Source of the DNA: an uncultured Pelagibacteraceae bacterium
GTDB taxonomy: Bacteria > Pseudomonadota > Alphaproteobacteria > Pelagibacterales > Pelagibacteraceae
DNA: 34,666 nucleotides
Assembly (NCBI GenBank): GCA_902626245.1
Contig: CACOED010000004.1
Span: 1 to 34,666 of the forward strand
Direction of reading: 5' to 3'
The translations under genes and the position numbers were made by a program. Shown one piece after another: positions 1 to 8,975 of this stretch. The notes below the pieces were generated by a model. It saw nothing but the letters and a program-made list of their open reading frames with translations, searched no databases and had not been told where the DNA came from. Each line of letters starts with the position of its first letter. The stretch's first letter is position 1.

Positions 1-357
1 ATGAAAATAGGGCAAGAATTAATTTATAAAAAAGAACAAATAAAGTTTTCCAAAATTAAATCAATTGACAAAAAAAATTATAAGTCCATTGTTGCAAATT
101 TTGAAATCACAGATGAAAAAAAAAATATAACTTCTTTATATCCTGAAATTAGAATCTATAATCAACCGAATATACTTACTAGTGAAGCAGATATAAAGAC
201 GACTATTTTTTTTGATAAATTTATAGTTATAAATCTGCTTAAAGGTGAAGAAATTTTTAATGTTAGGTATCAAACAAAACCATTTATGATTTGGATTTGG
301 ATTTCAGTTTGTTTAATTTCAATTGGAGGAATATTAGGTGTATTAAAAAAAAATTAG
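1..357 (+). CDS. ccmF: Cytochrome c-type biogenesis protein CcmF, C-terminal part (probably truncated by the window edge)
   Basis: C-terminal CcmF-like pattern (LYPEIRIYNQ, TKPFMIWIWISVCLISIGGILG); immediately followed by ccmG and ccmH. Confidence 0.82.
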   Translation: MKIGQELIYKKEQIKFSKIKSIDKKNYKSIVANFEITDEKKNITSLYPEIRIYNQPNILTSEADIKTTIFFDKFIVINLLKGEEIFNVRYQTKPFMIWIWISVCLISIGGILGVLKKN

Positions 358-358
358 T

Positions 359-880
359 ATGAAAAAAAATATTTTTTATTCATCCATATTATTATTTTTT
401 ATATTTGTTTTTACTATATTTTTTCTAGGCTTAGATAAACCTAACTTTTATAAACCAAAAGAAGTAAAAAATAAAAATTTACAAGAGTTTATAAGTAAAG
501 AACTATTTTCTGATAAACAATTTAGCTCCAAAGATATTATTGAAAATAAAAATTTTACACTAATAAATATATGGTCTTCATGGTGTGTGCCATGTAGATC
601 AGAGCATACACTACTTATGAAATTAAGTAAAAAGACGGAACTAAATATTGTGGGCTTAAACTATAAAGACAAAAAAAATAATGCTATTAAATTTTTAGAT
701 GAGTTGGGAAATCCTTATTCAAAAAATCTAATTGATCCAGATGGTATTATATCTATTTCATTAGGGGCTTATGGTGTTCCTGAAAGTTTTCTTTTAAATA
801 ATAAATCAGAAATTATTAGAAAATATATTGGCCCTTTAACAATTGACAACATCTCAGAAATAACAAAAATTATCCAATGA
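359..880 (+). CDS. ccmG: Thiol:disulfide interchange protein CcmG/DsbE, thioredoxin fold
   Basis: N-terminal TM segment, WSSWCVPCR CXXC motif, GAYGVPESFLL; between ccmF and ccmH. Confidence 0.92.
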   Translation: MKKNIFYSSILLFFIFVFTIFFLGLDKPNFYKPKEVKNKNLQEFISKELFSDKQFSSKDIIENKNFTLINIWSSWCVPCRSEHTLLMKLSKKTELNIVGLNYKDKKNNAIKFLDELGNPYSKNLIDPDGIISISLGAYGVPESFLLNNKSEIIRKYIGPLTIDNISEITKIIQ

Positions 881-1248
881 TGAGTTTTATTAAATATACA
901 TTATTAATACTATTTTTTGTTTTATCTTTGCAAAAACTTTCAATTGCAAATAATATTTCTTCTGAAGTTGATAGAATTTCTAAAAATCTAAGATGTTTAA
1001 TTTGTCAAGGACAATCAGTTTATGATTCGCAATCAGATTTTGCGCTAAGTATGAAAATATTAATTAGTGAAAAAATAAAAAAAGGAAAATCAGAAAAACA
1101 AATTTACGACTATTTAATAAACAAGTATGGTGAATGGATTGTATATGATCCGGAGTTTAATAGAAAAAATTTATTATTGTGGTCATTTCCTTTGATTTTA
1201 TTTATTTTTGGAGCCCTATTAATTTATAGAAAAGTGTTTATTAATTAG
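877..1248 (+). CDS. ccmH: Cytochrome c-type biogenesis protein CcmH
   Basis: LRCLICQGQSVYDSQSDFA motif, YGEWIVYDPEF, C-terminal TM; 4-bp overlap with ccmG. Confidence 0.94.
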   Translation: MMSFIKYTLLILFFVLSLQKLSIANNISSEVDRISKNLRCLICQGQSVYDSQSDFALSMKILISEKIKKGKSEKQIYDYLINKYGEWIVYDPEFNRKNLLLWSFPLILFIFGALLIYRKVFIN

Positions 1249-1259
1249 GTTTAAATAAA

Positions 1260-1778
1260 ATGAAAATATCTATAAAAATTATAATTAAAATATTTTTTTT
1301 ATTTCTTTTACTAATTCCAGCTTACAGCGAAGAAAAAAAAGAAAACTTTCAGGAACATGAATTAAATTTTTACACAGGCATGTTTGATTTTAGTGATGAT
1401 GGACAAAGAGCAGCACTATTTGGACTTCAGCACCAAAATGAAAACTTAGTAAGAGATAGTTTCTTAGGCACATTGTCTCCAGTTACTGGTTTTATGATAA
1501 CAGAAAATAATGCCGCTTATGCTTATACCGGAGTCCAAGCACATTACTCTCTTGGTAAACTTAATGTTATACCTTCTTTTACACCTGGACTATATAATCA
1601 AGGTGATGGAAAAGATTTAGGACATGCAGTTGAATTTAAAAGTGAAATTCAACTTTCTTTGGATCTTTTTTCAAATAGTGAATTAGGTTTTTCTTATAAT
1701 CATATATCTAACGCTAGTTTAGGTGAAAAAAACCCTGGGGCAAATAGTTATATGTTTAATTTTATTAAACAATTTTAA
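1260..1778 (+). CDS. Acyloxyacyl hydrolase / PagL-like lipid A 3-O-deacylase, outer membrane
   Basis: Signal peptide; YNHISNASLGEKNPGANSYMFNF resembles the PagL H-x-SNA...NPG active-site region; ends in F like outer-membrane beta-barrels. Confidence 0.75.
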   Translation: MKISIKIIIKIFFLFLLLIPAYSEEKKENFQEHELNFYTGMFDFSDDGQRAALFGLQHQNENLVRDSFLGTLSPVTGFMITENNAAYAYTGVQAHYSLGKLNVIPSFTPGLYNQGDGKDLGHAVEFKSEIQLSLDLFSNSELGFSYNHISNASLGEKNPGANSYMFNFIKQF

Positions 1779-1787
1779 ATTAAATTT

Positions 1788-2942
1788 ATGAGTCTTAAAG
1801 ATTGTCATAATTTTAGTGACTTTAGAAAATTAGCTAAAAAAAAATTACCTTCCCCAATATTTCATTATATTGATGGTGCTGCTGATGATGAAATTACATA
1901 TAAAAGAAATACAACTGCATTTGATGCCGTTGATTTAGTTCCAAATGTACTAAAAGGTGTAGAAAATATAGATTTATCAACTAATATTTTCGGAAAAAAA
2001 ATTGATCTTCCTTTGTATTGTGCACCTACAGCACTTCAAAGATTATTTCATTATGATGGTGAAAGAGCTGTTGGAAAAGCAGCTCAGAAATTTAATACAT
2101 TTTTTGGAGTTTCAGCCTTATCAACAGTAAGTGTTGAAGAAATATCTTCATTAATTGATACACCAAAAATGTTTCAATTTTATTTTCATAAAGATAGAGG
2201 TTTAAATGATGCTGTTATGGAAAGAGCTAAAGCTGCCAAGTTTGATGTAATGGCTTTGACTGTTGATACAATTACAGGAGGTAATAGAGAAAGAGATTTA
2301 AGAACAGGTTTTACATCTCCACCAAAACTTACTTTATCTAGCCTATTTAGTTTTGCAATGAAGCCAATGTGGGGAATTAATTATTTAACTAAAGGAAAAT
2401 TTGAGCTTCCACATTTACAAGATTATGTAAGTGAAGGAACTAGTACAGCAGTTTCAATAGGAAATTATTTTTCAAATATGCTTGATCAATCTATGAATTG
2501 GAAAGATGCAGAAAAACTTTGTTCTCAGTGGGGAGGACATTTTGCTTTAAAAGGAGTTATGAGTGTTGAAGATGCAAAACGAGCAGTAGATATAGGTTGT
2601 AGTGGAATTATGGTGTCAAATCATGGAGGAAGACAATTAGATGGGTCAAGATCACCATTTGACCAACTTGCTGAAATTGTAGATGCTGTTGGAGATAAGA
2701 TTGATGTAATTTGTGAGGGAGGAATTCAAAGAGGAACCCATGTCCTTAAAGCACTTTCTATTGGAGCAAAAGCTTGTTCAGGAGGAAGATTGTATCTTTA
2801 TGCACTAGCAGCTGCTGGCCAGGAGGGAGTTGAAAGAGCTTTAAATTTATATCGTGCAGAAATAGAGAGAGGTATGAAACTTATGGGATGTACAAAAATA
2901 AGTGATTTAAATAGAGATAATTTAAGATTTAGATCAAAATGA
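1788..2942 (+). CDS. lldD: FMN-dependent alpha-hydroxyacid dehydrogenase (L-lactate dehydrogenase family), paralog 1
   Basis: SNHGGRQLDGSRSPFDQLAEIVDAVG active-site signature; PSPIFHYIDGAADDE N-terminus. Confidence 0.85.
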   Translation: MSLKDCHNFSDFRKLAKKKLPSPIFHYIDGAADDEITYKRNTTAFDAVDLVPNVLKGVENIDLSTNIFGKKIDLPLYCAPTALQRLFHYDGERAVGKAAQKFNTFFGVSALSTVSVEEISSLIDTPKMFQFYFHKDRGLNDAVMERAKAAKFDVMALTVDTITGGNRERDLRTGFTSPPKLTLSSLFSFAMKPMWGINYLTKGKFELPHLQDYVSEGTSTAVSIGNYFSNMLDQSMNWKDAEKLCSQWGGHFALKGVMSVEDAKRAVDIGCSGIMVSNHGGRQLDGSRSPFDQLAEIVDAVGDKIDVICEGGIQRGTHVLKALSIGAKACSGGRLYLYALAAAGQEGVERALNLYRAEIERGMKLMGCTKISDLNRDNLRFRSK

Positions 2943-4090
2943 ACTTAAATGACTGTCATAATTTCGAAGATTTTAGGGAGTTAGCAAAAAGAAAATTACC
3001 CTCACCTATTTTTCATTATATTGATGGAGGATCAGATGATGAAATTACGCTTAATAGAAATACCGATGCGTTTAAAGATTATGATTTAATTCCAAATGTT
3101 TTAAATGATGTATCAAAAATTGATATGTCCACAACTGTTTTAGGTGAAAAAATTGATTTTCCTTTATTTCCCTCAGCAACAGCAATGCATCGTCTTTACC
3201 ACCACCATGGAGAGAGAGCTTCTGCTAGAGCAGTAGAAAAAATGGGAACAATTTTCGGTACATCAACAATGGGAACAGTTAGTATTGAGGAAATTGGGCA
3301 GATTAATAAAGGACCAAAATCATTTCAACTATACATTCATAAAGATAGAGGACTTACAGATAATCTAATAGAAAGGTGTAAAAAGGCAGGTTTTACGAGT
3401 TTGTGTTTAACTGTTGACACTGTAGTAGCCGGCAACAGAGAAAGAGATAGAAGAACAGGATTTACTACACCTCCAAAATTAACATTAGGCAGCTTTTTGA
3501 GTTTTGCACTACATCCAGTTTGGACGATCAATCATTTAACTCATGAAAAATTTAAATTAGCTAATATTATACATATAACCGAAAAAGGAAGTAGCATAGA
3601 TAAATCTGTCATAGATTATATTAATGAACAATTTGATCCAGCAATGAATTGGGATGATGCAGAGTATTGTGTAAAAAAATGGAATGGTCCATTTGCTCTA
3701 AAAGGAGTTATGAGTGTTGAAGATGCAAAAAAAGCAATTGATATTGGATGTACCGCAGTAATAGTTTCAAATCATGGAGGAAGACAACTGGATGGTTCAA
3801 GAGCACCATTTGATCAACTTGCAGAAATTGTAGATGTAGTTGGAGATAAAATAGAGGTTATACTTGATGGTGGAGTAAGAAGAGGTACACATGTTTTAAA
3901 AGCTCTTAGTTTAGGAGCAAAGGCATGTAGTTTTGGAAAAGGATACTTATTTGCTTTGGCAGCAGGTGGACAAAAGGGAGTGGAAAAAATTTTAGAAAAC
4001 ATGAAGGCTGAAATTAATCGTGATATGAAATTAATGGGATGTAAAAATATTGGAGAGTTAAATAGTTCAAAAATAGTTAGTAGAAAATAA
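2939..4090 (+). CDS. lldD: FMN-dependent alpha-hydroxyacid dehydrogenase (L-lactate dehydrogenase family), paralog 2
   Basis: SNHGGRQLDGSRAPFDQLAEIVD signature; LDGGVRRGTHVLKALSLGA; 4-bp overlap with paralog 1. Confidence 0.85.
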   Translation: MNLNDCHNFEDFRELAKRKLPSPIFHYIDGGSDDEITLNRNTDAFKDYDLIPNVLNDVSKIDMSTTVLGEKIDFPLFPSATAMHRLYHHHGERASARAVEKMGTIFGTSTMGTVSIEEIGQINKGPKSFQLYIHKDRGLTDNLIERCKKAGFTSLCLTVDTVVAGNRERDRRTGFTTPPKLTLGSFLSFALHPVWTINHLTHEKFKLANIIHITEKGSSIDKSVIDYINEQFDPAMNWDDAEYCVKKWNGPFALKGVMSVEDAKKAIDIGCTAVIVSNHGGRQLDGSRAPFDQLAEIVDVVGDKIEVILDGGVRRGTHVLKALSLGAKACSFGKGYLFALAAGGQKGVEKILENMKAEINRDMKLMGCKNIGELNSSKIVSRK

Positions 4091-4093
4091 AAA

Positions 4094-5257
4094 GTGAAGC
4101 TTGCAAAAAATATCGAAAGATTAGGAACAGAATCCGCATTTAAAATTTTAGCTGAAGCAAAAAAGCTTGAAGCAGAAGGAAAAAAAATTATACATTTAAG
4201 TCTTGGCCAACCTGACTTTAAATCTCCAAAACATGTTGTAGAAGCTACAAAAAAAGCATTAGATGACGGTCATCATGGTTATGTATTACCAAACGGGATC
4301 TTTGAATGTAGACAAGCTGTTACTAGAAAAATCAAAAAACTTTATGATGCAGATATTGATCCAGAAAGAGTTATTATTATGCCTGGAGGAAAACCAACAA
4401 TGTATTATGCTATAACATTATTTGGAGAACCAGGAGCAGAAATAATATACCCAGATCCAGGATTTCCAATTTATGAGTCAATGATTAATTATACTGGAGC
4501 AAAACCAATACCAATCAATATGTTAGAAAATAAAGATTTTTCAATTAATCCAGAAAAAGTTTTGTCACTAATAAACAAAAATACTCGTTTATTAATATTA
4601 AATAACCCTAATAATCCAACAGGTGCTTTTACAGAAAAAAATAAAATAGACATATTAGCTCAAGGTTTAAAGAAATTTCCAAATGTTGCAATTTTGAGTG
4701 ATGAAATTTATAGCAGACAAATTTTTGATGAAAAAGAAATGCCAACTTTTTTTAATTATCCACACCTATATGATAGATTAATTATTCTTGATGGTTGGAG
4801 TAAAGCATATTCTATGACGGGGTGGCGTTTAGGTTGGTCGGTTTGGCCAGAAAATCTTATAGACCATGTAATTAAATTTTGTGTTAATAATCATTCCTGT
4901 GTGAATGCAGCAATTCAGTATGGAGCTATTGCTGCTCTTAATGGTCCGGATGACCCAATTAATTTAATGATGGAAAAATTTTCAAAAAGAAGAAAATTAA
5001 TTTTTGATGGTTTAAATAATATTGATGGTATTGAGTGTGTTTTGCCTGGTGGTGGATTCTATGCATTTCCAAAAGTAATAAAAACTGGCTTGAGTGGTAT
5101 AGATTTTGCAAAAAAGTGTCTATACGAAGCAGGTGTTGCAATAGTTCCAGGAACAGCTTTTGGAAAAAAAGCTATAGATCACGTAAGATTTAGCTTTGCG
5201 GCATCCCAAGATAATATTTCCATGGCACTTGAAAATATAAAAAAAATGCTACGTTAA
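4094..5257 (+). CDS. Class I/II PLP-dependent aminotransferase (GTG start)
   Basis: NNPNNPTGAF, SDEIYSRQIFD and DGWSKAYSMTGWRLGW (PLP-lysine region) motifs. Confidence 0.92.
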   Translation: MKLAKNIERLGTESAFKILAEAKKLEAEGKKIIHLSLGQPDFKSPKHVVEATKKALDDGHHGYVLPNGIFECRQAVTRKIKKLYDADIDPERVIIMPGGKPTMYYAITLFGEPGAEIIYPDPGFPIYESMINYTGAKPIPINMLENKDFSINPEKVLSLINKNTRLLILNNPNNPTGAFTEKNKIDILAQGLKKFPNVAILSDEIYSRQIFDEKEMPTFFNYPHLYDRLIILDGWSKAYSMTGWRLGWSVWPENLIDHVIKFCVNNHSCVNAAIQYGAIAALNGPDDPINLMMEKFSKRRKLIFDGLNNIDGIECVLPGGGFYAFPKVIKTGLSGIDFAKKCLYEAGVAIVPGTAFGKKAIDHVRFSFAASQDNISMALENIKKMLR

Positions 5258-5288
5258 TATAGTATAATTAGTTATATAATTTTTAAAA

Positions 5289-6662
5289 ATGAAGGAACAG
5301 GTACAAAAAGAATTAAAAAATATTTTTAATGGTAGATTTTCTATGTCTGAGTCTACAAGAGCAAATTATGCTAGAGGAGAAGATACTTATGATCCAGTTT
5401 TATCGCAAGCAGTAATTTTTCCTGAAACAAATGAAGAGGTTTCAAAAATATTAAAATTATGTAATAAACATAAAGTTCCAGTAGTACCATTTGGAACAGG
5501 AACTTCTCTTGAAGGACATGTAGTAGGCAATGAAAATGGTATTACTATTTCTTTAGAAAAAATGAATAAAGTTTTAAGTGTTAATGCAAATGACTTTGAT
5601 TGTAGAGTTCAAGCAAATGTTACAAGAAAACAATTAAATGAGTATTTAAGAGAAGATGGGGTTTTTTTTCCTATTGATCCAGGAGCTGACGCTGCACTTG
5701 GTGGTATGGCAGCGACCTCTGCTTCTGGAACTATGGCAGTGAAATATGGAACAATGAGAACGATAGTAACAGGATTAACAGTTGTTTTAGCCAATGGAGA
5801 AATTATTAAAACAGGAGGGAGAGCAAAGAAATCTTCTGCAGGATATAATTTAACAAATTTATTTATTGGTTCCGAAGGAACATTGGGAATAATTACCGAA
5901 GTCCAATTAAGACTATCTCCAATACCAGAAAGTATCATGAGTGCTGTTTGTTATTTTTCAGATCTAGATTCAGCCGTTCTAACATCTCAAGAAGTAATTC
6001 AATACGGATTGAATGTTGCTAGAATTGAAATGTTAAATAAAGATCAAATGGAAATAAGTATTAAATACTCAAAACTAGAAAATGTAAAAGCTTCTCCAAC
6101 TCTTTTTTTTGAATTTCATGGTAGTGAAACTTCGAATAAAGAGACAATAAAACTTGTTGAAGAGTTATCGAAAAATAATGGAGGAAGTGATTTTAAATGG
6201 GCTGAATCAATTGAAGAAAGAAATAAGTTATGGAAGGCAAGACATGATGTTTACTACTCTGTAAAAGCTTTAGGTAATAATATGAAAGTATATTCTACAG
6301 ATATATGTGTTCCAATTTCAAACCTTGTAGAATGTGTTTCTTGGGCCGAAAAGCATGTTAAAGAAAATGGTTTAATTGCACCAATGGTTGGGCACGTCGG
6401 TGATGGTAATTTTCACTCCATCATTTTATATGATCCCAAAGATGAGGAAAAACAAAAATTAATTAGAGAATACAGTGATAAGCTTATTCAAAAAGCTCTA
6501 GAGTTAGAAGGAACAATTACAGGAGAACATGGTATCGGTTTGCAAAAAAAACATTATTTATTGAAACAGCATCCTGATAACCTTCCAGCAATGAAGTCTA
6601 TAAAAAAAAGCATGGATCCTAATAACATCATGAATCCAGGAAAAGTTTTTGATCTGAACTAA
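5289..6662 (+). CDS. FAD-binding oxidase, GlcD / D-lactate dehydrogenase (DLD) type
   Basis: PFGTGTSLEGH, GGMAATSASGT, KSSAGYNLTNLFIGSEGTLGIITE, GHVGDGNFH and TGEHGIG motifs. Confidence 0.9.
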   Translation: MKEQVQKELKNIFNGRFSMSESTRANYARGEDTYDPVLSQAVIFPETNEEVSKILKLCNKHKVPVVPFGTGTSLEGHVVGNENGITISLEKMNKVLSVNANDFDCRVQANVTRKQLNEYLREDGVFFPIDPGADAALGGMAATSASGTMAVKYGTMRTIVTGLTVVLANGEIIKTGGRAKKSSAGYNLTNLFIGSEGTLGIITEVQLRLSPIPESIMSAVCYFSDLDSAVLTSQEVIQYGLNVARIEMLNKDQMEISIKYSKLENVKASPTLFFEFHGSETSNKETIKLVEELSKNNGGSDFKWAESIEERNKLWKARHDVYYSVKALGNNMKVYSTDICVPISNLVECVSWAEKHVKENGLIAPMVGHVGDGNFHSIILYDPKDEEKQKLIREYSDKLIQKALELEGTITGEHGIGLQKKHYLLKQHPDNLPAMKSIKKSMDPNNIMNPGKVFDLN

Positions 6663-6773
6663 AATATACAATCTAAAATTGTATTTATGTTCATATTGGG
6701 TATTTTTTTCTATGACTCTTACTTAGTTATATGCTTAAATAAAATTAGTTAATTAACTAACAAGAGGAAAAAA

Positions 6774-7907
6774 ATGATTAAAGAAAAAAAATCATTGAAG
6801 GTTAATAAATTACCTTCAAGACGTAAGTTCTTTAAAGCTGCTGCTGCAACTGGTGTTGCTGTTGCTGCTGCATCATCTTTAGCTGCTCCTGCTGTTGCTG
6901 CTGAGAGAGTGGAAGCTGCTATGGTAGCTACTTGGCCAAGGGATTTTCCTGGTTTAGGCACTGGTGCACAAAGACTTGCAAAAAGACTTAGCGATATGAG
7001 TGACGGAAGAATACAGGTTACTTATTACGCTGCAAATGAAAGAGTTAAAGCATTTGACTCATTTGATGAAGTTGCTTCTGGTAACTCACAAATGTATCAT
7101 GGTGCAGACTATTACTGGGTTAAAAAACACCCAGCATTTGGATATTTTACAGCGTGCCCATTTGGTTTCACTTATTCTGAAATCAATGCTTGGATCCACC
7201 ATGGTGGCGGACAAGCGCTTTGGGATGAACTAACTGATGACTTTGGAACGCAAAGTTTTATAGCTGGTAACACTGGAGTTCAAATGGGTGGTTGGTTTAA
7301 CAAAAAAATCAGATCAGCAAACGACTTAAAAGGTTTAAAAATGCGTATGCCTGGATTAGGAGGACAAGTACTTGGAAAACTTGGTGGTTCTCCAATTTCA
7401 CTTCCTGGTGGACAAATTTATGAAAACCTTGTTTCAGGAGCAATTGATGCAACTGAATGGGTAGGTCCTTGGAATGATGAAGCTATGAAGTTCCATGAAG
7501 CTGCTAAATACTATTACTATCCCGGTATGCACGAACCTGGTTCAATGTTAGCATGTGGTGTTAATAAATCTTGGTTTACAAGTTTAACAAAATCAGACCA
7601 AATGATAATTAAAACTGCGTGTGCTTGGGCAGATGAAATTACAATGGCTGAATATAATGCTAAAAATGGTGCAGCATTAGGACGTTTAATAAATGATCAT
7701 GGTGTTAAACTTGAGAAGTTTAATGACAAAGTTTATGACGCTTTTGCTAAAGGTGCTGCAGAGGTGTATGATGAGGTTCAACAACACAGCGATCTTGCTG
7801 CTAGAACGCACGCAGCGTTCGTGAAAGCTCGTAAAGAGATTGGTGCTTGGACAAACTTGTCAGACTCACCGTACATTGCGCAAAGAAACAGAGCTTTAGG
7901 ACTTTAA
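6774..7907 (+). CDS. TRAP transporter periplasmic substrate-binding protein (DctP/TakP-like), Tat-exported
   Basis: Twin-arginine signal SRRKFFKAAAATGVAVAAASSLAAPAVAA; WVGPWNDE...YYYYPGMHEPG resembles TakP-type receptors; followed by DctQ- and DctM-like genes; AGAGGA Shine-Dalgarno. Confidence 0.92.
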   Translation: MIKEKKSLKVNKLPSRRKFFKAAAATGVAVAAASSLAAPAVAAERVEAAMVATWPRDFPGLGTGAQRLAKRLSDMSDGRIQVTYYAANERVKAFDSFDEVASGNSQMYHGADYYWVKKHPAFGYFTACPFGFTYSEINAWIHHGGGQALWDELTDDFGTQSFIAGNTGVQMGGWFNKKIRSANDLKGLKMRMPGLGGQVLGKLGGSPISLPGGQIYENLVSGAIDATEWVGPWNDEAMKFHEAAKYYYYPGMHEPGSMLACGVNKSWFTSLTKSDQMIIKTACAWADEITMAEYNAKNGAALGRLINDHGVKLEKFNDKVYDAFAKGAAEVYDEVQQHSDLAARTHAAFVKARKEIGAWTNLSDSPYIAQRNRALGL

Positions 7908-7935
7908 TAATAAAGCTTAAGTGAAATTTGATATT

Positions 7936-7963
7936 AAAGGGGCCCTTTTTGGGGCCCCTTTTT
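7936..7963 (+). terminator. Rho-independent terminator between TRAP dctP and dctQ
   Basis: AAAGGGGCCC-TTTTTG-GGGCCCCTTT perfect 10-bp stem with T-tract. Confidence 0.93.
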
Positions 7964-7988
7964 AATAATTAAGCAAAATTTTTGGTTT

Positions 7989-8972
7989 ATGTTTGCAAAA
8001 AGTAATTTACCGATATTGATAAGAATATTTAGTTATTCTTTATTAGCTATTACTTTCATTTTCCTAATTAATAATGTTCTAACAGTTTGGTTTGAATGGC
8101 CTGGAGTCAAAAAATTATTTTCACATTACGGTTTATTTGGATTTAAAAAATTAGGCAATCCTCTTGAAGGAACACTATTAACAACAGCTTATATACAATT
8201 ATTTTTTTATTTTATTTCAATATTGTTAGCAATTTTATATGTATTTAGATCTTTTAAGCAAACTTTAAAAACTGACTCAGAGATTCTTACTAAATTTACT
8301 GCTTATATTATTCGTTCATCGTTTTGGGCAGTTTTAATTGTTGGAATCGCAGATTTAATAGTTTCATTTATGGTTGTAGAAAAATTGATTGAGCCAATTT
8401 TTGGTGAAACTTTAAAAGTTAAATTAGTTATTCCAGCCTTCAGAATCACTTTTGTTCATTTTCCTTTAATAATAATTTCATTTGTAATTGGTTATTTTAC
8501 AAGATCAGTAGGTTTTATTTGGTTAGCTGTTTTGGTTGTTGCTAGTGAATTTTTTATTGTAGTATCAAGATTTATATTTGAATATGAGCAAGCTTTTCAG
8601 GGTGATTTAGTTCGTTTCTGGTATTCTGCCCTTTATCTTTTTGCTAGTGCTTATGCCTTAATGCATGAAGGTCATGTGAGAGTTGATGTTTTGTATACCG
8701 GCTTTAGTGAAAGAAAAAAAGCCTGGACAAATTCAATTGGATCTCTGGTATTAGGAATCCCACTGTGTCTTATTGTTTTATTTTTAGGAATGGGTGGCAA
8801 GGCAAGTATTATTAATGGCCCTGTTATTTCCTTTGAAATTACTCAACAAGGATCAAACGGATTATATTTACTTTATTTAATGGCAGTATATCTAGCTGTA
8901 TTTGCTGTCAGCATGTTAATTCAATTTACAAGCTACTTTATGAGTAGCAGTTATAAAATTTTAAAAAGTTAA
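7989..8972 (+). CDS. TRAP transporter small permease (DctQ family) with extended N-terminal membrane region
   Basis: Multiple TM helices; C-terminal half DctQ-like (FWYSALYLFASAYALMHEGHVRVDVLY); located between DctP and DctM. Confidence 0.85.
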   Translation: MFAKSNLPILIRIFSYSLLAITFIFLINNVLTVWFEWPGVKKLFSHYGLFGFKKLGNPLEGTLLTTAYIQLFFYFISILLAILYVFRSFKQTLKTDSEILTKFTAYIIRSSFWAVLIVGIADLIVSFMVVEKLIEPIFGETLKVKLVIPAFRITFVHFPLIIISFVIGYFTRSVGFIWLAVLVVASEFFIVVSRFIFEYEQAFQGDLVRFWYSALYLFASAYALMHEGHVRVDVLYTGFSERKKAWTNSIGSLVLGIPLCLIVLFLGMGGKASIINGPVISFEITQQGSNGLYLLYLMAVYLAVFAVSMLIQFTSYFMSSSYKILKS

Positions 8973-8975
8973 ACC

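Noticed and set aside
5609-5938. Minus-strand 109 aa ORF
   Set aside because: Lies fully inside the well-supported GlcD-type gene; shadow ORF with no recognisable motif
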